Source: an uncultured Bacteroides sp. (lineage in GTDB: Bacteria; Bacteroidota; Bacteroidia; Bacteroidales; Bacteroidaceae). Taken from it: a stretch of 19,745 bases of DNA. The notes under the pieces are model-generated. The model saw nothing but the letters and a program-made list of their open reading frames with translations. It was not told the DNA's origin and ran no database searches. The stretch is from the NCBI GenBank assembly GCA_905198575.1, contig CAJKDC010000053.1, positions 1 to 19,745 on the forward strand, given 5' to 3'. This document shows positions 14,969-19,745 of the stretch, piece by piece; positions within the stretch are counted from its first letter, which is position 1; every line of letters starts with the position of its first letter. A program made the position numbers and the translations under genes.

Positions 14969-16258
14969 TTATTTTTTTTGAAGATAATATAAATCGATTG
15001 CATAGTCTTGTCCTCTTGCCACTATGCTGATAGAGTGAGTGGAAACAATTACTTGCAGATTCTTTGTTTTTGCGATTTCCTGAATGTCATCAAGAAATTT
15101 CTGCTGCCAGACTACATGCAATGAGTTTTCCGGTTCGTCAATCAGGAGTACTGAGTTGTCCGAAACCTCGAATATAAGCCGAAAGAGCAAGATAATTTCG
15201 TTCTGTTCTCCGCTTGATAAAAGGCTTTCATTCAGAATATCTCCATTGACCGAAATAATCTGGAATCCATGTTGTGGAGAAAATGTAATACTTTTTTGGG
15301 CAAATCTTTTTGTTTTAAGGAGTTTGTTAAACAAATTCAACTTCTCTGTCCAGTTTCCATAATTGGCATATTTTTCTCCCAGACCTTTGATATAATTATA
15401 TAAGATAAAACTGTCATCCTTATCATACGGTGGAATGGAGATGTTGTCGGTCAGTCTGAAATAAAACAGTTCATCGCGTTTTTGTATCACCTTTTCAGCC
15501 AGTTGGTTATACTCTTGCTCTGAGATGGTCGTTTTTTCTTTCGAAATAACTCTTTTGATGAACTGGCTGTCAATCCGTTGCGACTGTTGCAAGTAATTTT
15601 GATAAGCCATGCTCAGTTCCTTCTGTAAAGTCTGGCGTATTTTTTGAATTGGGAGGACATCATTTTCCTCGTTGGCTTCATTGTAGATGCGGTTGGCATG
15701 GATGAACTTGGTTCGCAAACTCTCAAGCTGCATCAGGAAGATATCCTGCCCTATGTCATGAGCTATATATTCATTGAATCGTTTGTTTTTCAGAAGCCCG
15801 TTATCCGTATTATTTACGTTTTTTTCCAGACTTTCAATCATGAAACGGTGATAGAACCCTGCATTTCTTTTGGCTTTTCGTATGACATTGTCATTATACA
15901 GAAAATAACTCAACAGCACGTTGTCTTTGTCCAGCCAGCTAAATCTCACTTCCTTCACTGATGCCTGCTTTGTGTCGCTTGTCTTATCTTTTTCCTCGTC
16001 TTTTTTTTCAGAAAAGCTCTGGTCAATAAGCAGATATGTCTCGTCACTCAGTCCTATTTCAATTGTTTCATATTTCAGCAGATAGAAATAATATAATGAT
16101 TCAGGCGACAGGTTGTCCAGGATTGTCAATACGGTTGTTTTTCCATATCCGTTAGGACCTGTAAGAATTGTCAGTTTATCCTCTTCTTTATGGAAAAAAT
16201 CAATATTATAGTTATAAAGGCCAAAAAGACTCTTTATGCGGATGTATTTGAACTGCAT
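14969..16258 (-). CDS. ariA: AAA (ABC/SMC-type) ATPase, AriA-like (PARIS)
   Basis: A 429-residue ATPase with an ABC/SMC-type head. It has Walker A GPNGYGKT at residues 34-41, an ABC signature LLSSGEQNE near 346-354, Walker B SVLLIDEPENS with D374 and E375, and an H-loop VSTHS near H408. Between them is an inserted helical region (about 140-290) with FIHANRIY and coiled-coil-like charged stretches. This matches the AAA_15/AAA_21 ATPases of AriA, OLD and related defence systems. There is no fused TOPRIM domain; the separate DUF4435 protein next door supplies it, which separates the pair from OLD nucleases and Gabija GajA. AriA of E. coli forms a propeller-like assembly that senses phage anti-restriction proteins and sequesters AriB. 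It starts 27 bases after the HNH gene. All ATPase motifs are intact, so the operon could be functional. Confidence 0.86.
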   Translation of the reverse strand: MQFKYIRIKSLFGLYNYNIDFFHKEEDKLTILTGPNGYGKTTVLTILDNLSPESLYYFYLLKYETIEIGLSDETYLLIDQSFSEKKDEEKDKTSDTKQASVKEVRFSWLDKDNVLLSYFLYNDNVIRKAKRNAGFYHRFMIESLEKNVNNTDNGLLKNKRFNEYIAHDIGQDIFLMQLESLRTKFIHANRIYNEANEENDVLPIQKIRQTLQKELSMAYQNYLQQSQRIDSQFIKRVISKEKTTISEQEYNQLAEKVIQKRDELFYFRLTDNISIPPYDKDDSFILYNYIKGLGEKYANYGNWTEKLNLFNKLLKTKRFAQKSITFSPQHGFQIISVNGDILNESLLSSGEQNEIILLFRLIFEVSDNSVLLIDEPENSLHVVWQQKFLDDIQEIAKTKNLQVIVSTHSISIVARGQDYAIDLYYLQKK

Positions 16259-16285
16259 GATTATTGTAAAGCGTAAAAGACCGTG

Positions 16286-16645
16286 TTAATAATTGTATAA
16301 TTGCTCCAACTTTTCCTGAAGGCTGTCATTTACTGTATATTGTGCTTCTATGTAGATGTTTTTATTTCCTTCAGCCTGAACCTTAGATTTGTAGATCGGA
16401 TAGTCATCACCTTTTGACAGGTTATTGTCCCATTGCATGGCACGTAGATTGATTACATCGTCTGTACCTCCCATTGAGAGAGGATAGACATGGTCAATTT
16501 CCCAGCCATAGATAGAATCCCTGTTGCCGTATTGGTTTTTCATAATCCATGCTCCGCAGGCATCTTTACGTATCATGTCCGGATTGAATCCTTCTACCGT
16601 ACGTGCAAGTTCCCAAACTTGTTCTATCGTTTTTTCATCAAACAT
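16286..16645 (-). CDS. HNH endonuclease, first gene of the PARIS-like operon
   Basis: A 119-residue single-domain HNH protein. The core runs GWEIDHVYPLSMGGTDD, then INLRAMQWDNN and LSKGD (about residues 47-84). The DH of EIDH is the catalytic histidine, NL the central Asn position, and W-x-N-N the third position (an HNN-type variant). CGAW upstream has a lone cysteine, so no complete zinc-binding CxxC pairs are seen. Such proteins nick or cut DNA. It is the promoter-proximal gene: a full promoter lies about 60 bases before it, and the ATPase gene starts 27 bases after its stop. It thus appears to share one transcript with the AriA/AriB-like genes. HNH proteins are not a canonical PARIS component; its role here, whether DNA cutting, accessory nuclease or passenger, is unknown. 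Confidence 0.85.
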   Translation of the reverse strand: MFDEKTIEQVWELARTVEGFNPDMIRKDACGAWIMKNQYGNRDSIYGWEIDHVYPLSMGGTDDVINLRAMQWDNNLSKGDDYPIYKSKVQAEGNKNIYIEAQYTVNDSLQEKLEQLYNY

Positions 16646-16704
16646 TCTACTTGTGTATTATAATTTGTCTTTGTCAGAATTCATGCATTTTTAGATATTC
16701 ACTA

Positions 16705-16736
16705 CAAAGCTATAAAATACTTTTGAATTTGACAAA
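16705..16736 (-). promoter_or_regulatory. Promoter of the HNH-ATPase-DUF4435 operon (TTTG-N20-TAGCTTTG)
   Basis: Minus-strand TTTG (16736-16733) and TAGCTTTG (16712-16705) are spaced by exactly 20 bases, a full match to the Bacteroidetes promoter. The -7 box lies about 60 bases before the HNH ATG, leaving a leader of roughly 50 bases. No such promoter is evident before the two downstream genes. Confidence 0.75.
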
Positions 16737-16830
16737 TAGTTGATATACTAGAAAAATAACCTGTACTTACTACAGATTTCTCCTTTTCTGTTTCTTTTCC
16801 CACAAAGATACGTTTTTCGGCAGGAAAAAC

Positions 16831-16867
16831 AAAATCCATTTTGCTTGTTCGGAGCAAAATGGATTTT
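16831..16867 (-). terminator. Perfect 14-bp hairpin isolating the defence operon
   Basis: AAAATCCATTTTGC (16831-16844) and GCAAAATGGATTTT (16854-16867) pair perfectly around a nine-base loop. On the minus strand GTTTTTCC follows. It lies 22 bases past the stop of the short ORF at 16890 and about 95 bases before the promoter of the HNH gene, so it separates the two transcripts. Confidence 0.68.
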
Positions 16868-16889
16868 ATAATTTGTTTTACTTCATCGT

Positions 16890-17078
16890 TTATTCATTGT
16901 CCTCGGCCAGTAAATCTTTAATCTGGCCGTATGCCTCATAAAATTTATCATCCATTCTGGAACTGACAAACAGGACCAGATCCGCAACCTTTGCCGATTT
17001 GCCCTGAGCTTTCAGCGTACCGATGTATTCTTTAAAATCATTGATTTTCCGCCGGCGTGTTTTTCGACAGCATTTCAA
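16890..17078 (-). CDS. Short hypothetical ORF, probably a C-terminal gene fragment
   Basis: An open frame of 62 codons starting at TTG (17078); no ATG lies near its start. The C-terminal 50 residues (from NDFKEYIGTLKAQGKSAK through SSRMDDKFYEAYGQ and IKDLLAEDNE) look like the end of a helical, soluble protein. The first dozen residues are basic and out of character (CCRKTRRRK), as if read out of frame. In the adjacent frame the preceding bases encode ERLEMLSKNTPAE, which would join well to NDFKEY, so a frameshift within an older, longer gene is likely. It ends just before a perfect hairpin terminator. I do not recognise the family. It abuts and slightly overlaps the TIR relic. Confidence 0.4.
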   Translation of the reverse strand: MKCCRKTRRRKINDFKEYIGTLKAQGKSAKVADLVLFVSSRMDDKFYEAYGQIKDLLAEDNE

Positions 17079-17167
17079 GTCTTTCCGGGAAAATCTTTTC
17101 TTACCCAGTCATTCTCATTGTCTGCACATGGCGTAAGAGCATCCGGAGTAAGCAGCAGGATAAAGCA
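17075..17167 (-). pseudogene. TIR-domain gene fragment
   Basis: One minus-strand frame, without a start codon, encodes CFILLLTPDALTPCAD then NENDWVRKDFP before a TGA at 17077-17075. This is the core of bacterial TIR domains of the FILLLSPDAL...C-x-NEDDWVR type, covering strand betaD and the following helix region. The catalytic Glu segment, the FISY start and everything else are absent. The fragment begins within about 15 bases of the stop of the lipoprotein gene, so a deletion appears to have joined them. Bacterial TIR proteins are mostly NADase effectors of anti-phage systems, so this is a relic of a former defence gene. The family call rests on about 25 residues. Confidence 0.55.
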
Positions 17168-17180
17168 GTCTTATGGTTAG

Positions 17181-17756
17181 TTAATACGGGAAAGCGCCAA
17201 AGACACTGCTGCCGAAAGTTACGGTTTCATTCTCTATATACTCAGTGTGATCCATACTTACATAATGCTTTCCGCCACGGCTGATTTTCCCACTCTTTAC
17301 GATGCCGTATTCATTACCCCAGAATTGCAAGTTCAGTTCAATGATTACTCCATCAAATCCATACCCCTCGTCATTGACTATCTCCGTCCATTCCGAAGTA
17401 CGTATAGATAGCGTTGCAGTATTTTTACCTGTTTTCTTAAAAGATACCCTGCCCATGTTAGGGTTATTTCCAGTCTCATAGTCCGAATAAATCAATTCCG
17501 AATCAAATCCCTTGTACTTCGGATGTTCCAGGAAAGTGCACCATTCACCATTGATTACCAGCTTAAAACCTTCGAATGAGAATTCAGCATTCGACAAAGG
17601 GTTCGCATAGCCTGTATCGTTGTTACTGTCCTCCCTGTTCACATTGACCAGCACCAGTGGCTTTCCTGACAGTGTATCCGAGTCCAGTGTCAGCTGATCA
17701 TCGATAAGTGTAACTTTAAAATTCACATCATAGTCCGATAAGTTACCTTGCGTCAT
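17181..17756 (-). CDS. Hypothetical protein, probable second half of a frameshifted lipoprotein
   Basis: A 191-residue strand-rich protein (VNFKVTLIDDQLTLDSD, FEGFKLVINGEWCTFLE, ATLSIRTSEWTEIVNDE, GVIIELNLQFWGNEYG) with no signal peptide or lipobox of its own. Its ATG at 17756 overlaps the stop of the preceding lipoprotein gene by one base (TGATG); a GTG lies one codon earlier. Without export it would be a cytoplasmic protein with a surface-lipoprotein-like composition, so the simplest reading is that the two frames were once one lipoprotein of about 310 residues, broken by an indel between about 17756 and 17786. Translational coupling of two real genes is the alternative. I do not recognise a named family. 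Confidence 0.6.
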   Translation of the reverse strand: MTQGNLSDYDVNFKVTLIDDQLTLDSDTLSGKPLVLVNVNREDSNNDTGYANPLSNAEFSFEGFKLVINGEWCTFLEHPKYKGFDSELIYSDYETGNNPNMGRVSFKKTGKNTATLSIRTSEWTEIVNDEGYGFDGVIIELNLQFWGNEYGIVKSGKISRGGKHYVSMDHTEYIENETVTFGSSVFGAFPY

Positions 17757-18118
17757 CACAATTTCATGTCTGAGTGCATTACCTTATAAGCCCCATAAGC
17801 CAGCAATTCCATCACCCGGGTGTGATTCTCCGGCGTTTCTGTTACACGCGTATTGATATAGGTTCCGCTTGGTGTATCAATGGAAATCGTCCGAGATTGT
17901 GCTTTCTCTTCAGTTTCGGAATCTACGGCAGTCGAGAATTGCCAATATTCGGTTACGGTATCCGATATCGGCACTTTCCAGCAGCCTACCACTTGCGATA
18001 CATCCAGCGATTGAGGCTCATCCGGTCCGTCCTCCTCCGAAGAACAGGCCACGTTGACGGTGGTCATCAGTAGCACCATTAAAGCAGATAACAACTCATT
18101 AAAAGAAAACTTTTTCAT
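17756..18118 (-). CDS. Lipoprotein N-terminal part, lipocalin-like, probably truncated by a frameshift
   Basis: A 120-residue frame starting MKKFSFNELLSALMVLLMTTVNVACSS: signal peptide with a cysteine near residue 25 in the lipobox-like VNVAC, then an acidic linker (SSEEDGPDEPQ) typical of surface-exposed Bacteroidetes lipoproteins. VVGCWKVPISDTVTEYWQFS resembles the opening of a lipocalin-like domain, and GTYINTRVTE the next strand. The frame stops soon after YGAYKVMHSDMKL, short for a complete domain. The next frame continues in strand-rich sequence, so the gene looks split. A TAnnTTTG box lies about 25 bases upstream of the ATG. Function is unknown. Confidence 0.65.
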   Translation of the reverse strand: MKKFSFNELLSALMVLLMTTVNVACSSEEDGPDEPQSLDVSQVVGCWKVPISDTVTEYWQFSTAVDSETEEKAQSRTISIDTPSGTYINTRVTETPENHTRVMELLAYGAYKVMHSDMKL

Positions 18119-18142
18119 ATCATCTTAAAATTTAAAATTGCT

Positions 18143-18150
18143 CAAATATA
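18143..18150 (-). promoter_or_regulatory. -7 box of the split lipoprotein gene
   Basis: Minus-strand TATATTTG matches TAnnTTTG and lies 24 bases before the ATG at 18118. No TTTG is present at the -33 distance. Confidence 0.4.
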
Positions 18151-18360
18151 ACATTTTTGATTATACAGTATTCTTTTTGCATGTTTTTTTGTTAGCTGCT
18201 ATAAGGTAAGCATTCTCAAACAAGAGTTGGCTTCTATCAGTTTTAAACAGATAGTTACAGAGTCATCTTCCGAAGAACAAGTGCCGCAAGGTGTGGCTGT
18301 TCTGCCATAGAGGCACCTGTACATGCACACGAGGGAGTGACAATACTTTCTTAACCAGAG

Positions 18361-18392
18361 TTTGTTGTTTTAATTATTTTTTTATATCTTTG
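18361..18392 (+). promoter_or_regulatory. Promoter of the zinc-ribbon membrane protein gene (TTTG-N20-TATCTTTG)
   Basis: TTTG (18361-18364) and TATCTTTG (18385-18392) are spaced by exactly 20 bases, a full Bacteroidetes promoter. The leader to the ATG at 18483 is about 85 bases. Confidence 0.72.
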
Positions 18393-18482
18393 TTAAAAGA
18401 TTGCAAACCTTATTCTAATCTGGAAGATTCTCACATAATCTTTTCTATAGGGAATATAACTAAAACTAAAATAAGAGATATT

Positions 18483-18737
18483 ATGAAAAGCAAAACAGCA
18501 ATTTTTTTTGTAGTAATGACTTTGGCATTTTGGATATACGGAATGTTTTTCTTAGATCAGAGTGGTTACTACAGAGTGATTAACGAGAATGGAGCAATGG
18601 TGCATAATTCTGTTTTTGTATCTGGTGTAGACAGCATAGGGGTGATGCCCTTTGATACAGTGGTGAAAATAGAAAGATTCGAAGGAATGGATGCTGCCGA
18701 AATGGATCTCAAAGGTGGATGTGCTGTGCGGATATAA
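18483..18737 (+). CDS. N-terminal part of a frameshifted membrane protein
   Basis: An 84-residue frame starting at the ATG at 18483 (MKSKTAIFFVVMTLAFWIYG), with one hydrophobic segment (about residues 5-24) followed by an extracytoplasmic-looking SH3-like stretch (YYRVINENGAMVHNSVFV). The open frame extends upstream to 18291, but that would run through the promoter, so 18483 is the better start. It ends at 18737 within a 47-base overlap with the next frame, whose sequence continues naturally (KVDVLCGYNKYDFLVRDV). The two probably form one protein of about 414 residues, split by a one-base-class frameshift at about 18691-18737. This is a real mutation, a sequencing error or, less likely, programmed shifting. 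Function is unknown. Confidence 0.6.
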   Translation: MKSKTAIFFVVMTLAFWIYGMFFLDQSGYYRVINENGAMVHNSVFVSGVDSIGVMPFDTVVKIERFEGMDAAEMDLKGGCAVRI

Positions 18738-19728
18738 TAAGTACGATTTTCTGGTAAGAGATGTGAACGGGCTTCAGTTTGTAGTGCCTTTGGGTGGTCT
18801 GGAGGCTAAAATAGAAAGACTTGATGATTTTAATGAAGAGTTTACGTATAATGTAAGCAAAAAGAAACTGGACTCTTACATGGGTAAGGAAATATGGCAG
18901 TTTGTGGATGAAGTGGGGGATTATGTTACTGGATTTGGACTGGTGTATGATTTTCCTTATCTGATTGCAATAGAGAATGGAGAGAGAATCAGAGGATTGA
19001 AGATTGTTACCAATGTGATGGGGGTGATTCAGGATATTCAGTATAATGATAAGGAAAAATCATCAAATATTTTTAGTAAGCTTCCATTTTATGAGACAAT
19101 CGCATGCAAGAACATGTATGTTTCCATAAGCATTACGGGTGACAATAACTTTTGGGAGAGATTATTTGCAGTAGGGGTTAACTTCTTCCTGCTGGGTTTT
19201 GTTGTAATGATGATAGCCCGGACAGCCAGTGTTATTTCACATTGGATGGGAGAAAGAAATTTTGGTGTGAAAACGTCTGTAAAAGTCTTGATATGGGTGG
19301 TGTGTGCACCGTTTGTGTATATTTACTCCATTGCGCTTCTGGATTTTTATCACAGCTGGTGGATAATAGTATTGGTTTATATATTCAGTGTTATAACCAT
19401 GACATTCGAAATTGGTACGGAGAATGCTGCAAAGAGTATATATAAATGTCCGTCGTGTGGGAATAACGGAGTGTATGCACCTCAAGAAAGAGTAATAAGG
19501 CGTACGCATACAAAAACTGTATACGACTGGGTTGGAGGCAGAACTGAAAGAGGTATAAAAGTGCCGAAGAAGATTTGTACGCTGGACGTAGATTATGTAA
19601 TGGAAGGAAGATGTAGAGGATGCGGATTTGTAGATAACAAGGTGTATACAAGGCAAGAAACTGTTACTGGTGTTACAGAATGTCCGCTGTGTGTAAGCAT
19701 TCGAAGAAATGCACCTTTTACACTTTGA
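18691..19728 (+). CDS. Membrane protein with C-terminal zinc ribbon, C-terminal part of the frameshifted gene
   Basis: A 345-residue frame. A soluble N-terminal part of about 150 residues precedes hydrophobic segments (LFAVGVNFFLLGFVVMMIA; VLIWVVCAPFVYIYSIALL; WWIIVLVYIFSVITMTF). The C-terminus carries cysteine knuckles CPSCG, CRGCG and a final CPLC, consistent with a zinc ribbon on the cytoplasmic side. The ATG at 18691 is internal to the preceding frame and has no promoter of its own, which favours one original gene starting at 18483. With that N-terminus the protein has one helix, a loop domain, three more helices and the zinc ribbon. I do not recognise the family; a lone membrane protein in accessory DNA could be anything from a stress protein to a phage-defence factor. 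Confidence 0.62.
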   Translation: MLPKWISKVDVLCGYNKYDFLVRDVNGLQFVVPLGGLEAKIERLDDFNEEFTYNVSKKKLDSYMGKEIWQFVDEVGDYVTGFGLVYDFPYLIAIENGERIRGLKIVTNVMGVIQDIQYNDKEKSSNIFSKLPFYETIACKNMYVSISITGDNNFWERLFAVGVNFFLLGFVVMMIARTASVISHWMGERNFGVKTSVKVLIWVVCAPFVYIYSIALLDFYHSWWIIVLVYIFSVITMTFEIGTENAAKSIYKCPSCGNNGVYAPQERVIRRTHTKTVYDWVGGRTERGIKVPKKICTLDVDYVMEGRCRGCGFVDNKVYTRQETVTGVTECPLCVSIRRNAPFTL

Positions 19729-19745
19729 GGTTTGGTTGTAGCTTT

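Larger units (their letters stand above)
18119..18482. other. Divergent intergenic region between the split lipoprotein and membrane-protein genes
   Basis: It holds a leftward -7 box (18143-18150) and a full rightward promoter (18361-18392). Between them is a block of about 90 bases (roughly 18270-18360) that is clearly more GC-rich than its surroundings, with short complementary segments (GGTG...GGC and GCC...CACC near 18290-18320). No open frame there looks like protein. It could be a gene relic or a structured RNA; nothing firm can be said. Confidence 0.4.

Noticed and set aside
14064..16258. Gabija or OLD nuclease as the identity of the ATPase/TOPRIM pair
   Set aside because: OLD and GajA carry ATPase and TOPRIM in one chain, and no UvrD-like helicase (GajB) is present; here a separate DUF4435 protein fits PARIS better.
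18180..18320. Minus-strand TCSSEDDS resembling the lipobox region of the neighbouring lipoprotein gene
   Set aside because: Only about a dozen matching bases, with no hydrophobic signal segment before it; probably chance.

Overview
The window reads as a Bacteroidales chromosome, most likely Bacteroides, Phocaeicola or a near relative. Several genes are preceded by the Bacteroidetes promoter (-33 TTTG, about 20 bp, -7 TAnnTTTG), starts mostly lack a Shine-Dalgarno, and the gene content is typical of gut Bacteroidales: a UpxY antiterminator, Wzi, an IS66 remnant, a succinate CoA-transferase and short lipoproteins. No rRNA, tRNA or CRISPR array was seen.

Region 1 (1-5100) is housekeeping. An ftsK-type DNA translocase, cut off by the window start, reads left. 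It is divergent from a tight three-gene operon reading right: a DUF5063 protein, an RNase D-like DEDDy 3'-5' exonuclease and an RlmI-type 23S rRNA methyltransferase. A hairpin with A and T tracts on its two sides ends this operon and the opposing transcript.

Region 2 (5144-13416) lies entirely on the minus strand. In transcription order it holds wzi, a lipocalin-like lipoprotein, a WcaJ-type priming glycosyltransferase, GDP-mannose pyrophosphorylase (own promoter), an Rpn-family PD-(D/E)XK nuclease gene with an EGR(A/I) tandem repeat, succinate/acetate CoA-transferase, and a UpxY-type antiterminator with its own promoter. The surface-polysaccharide genes supply the outer-membrane anchor, the lipid-carrier primer and GDP-mannose, but no glycosyltransferase array, flippase or polymerase is present, so they probably serve glycans encoded elsewhere.

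Region 3 (about 13.4 kb to the end) looks visibly more AT-rich and is accessory DNA. A degraded IS66 remnant comes first, then a compact minus-strand operon with a full TTTG-N20-TAGCTTTG promoter: an HNH endonuclease, an ABC/SMC-type AAA ATPase and a DUF4435 TOPRIM protein. The last two match the AriA-AriB pair of the PARIS anti-phage system; the leading HNH gene is not part of canonical PARIS and is the main discovery candidate. Behind it are a short hypothetical ORF, a decayed TIR-domain fragment, a lipoprotein gene split across two frames, and a zinc-ribbon membrane protein, also split by an apparent frameshift. The TIR relic, IS remnant and broken genes around an intact nuclease-ATPase operon suggest a small, eroding defence island.
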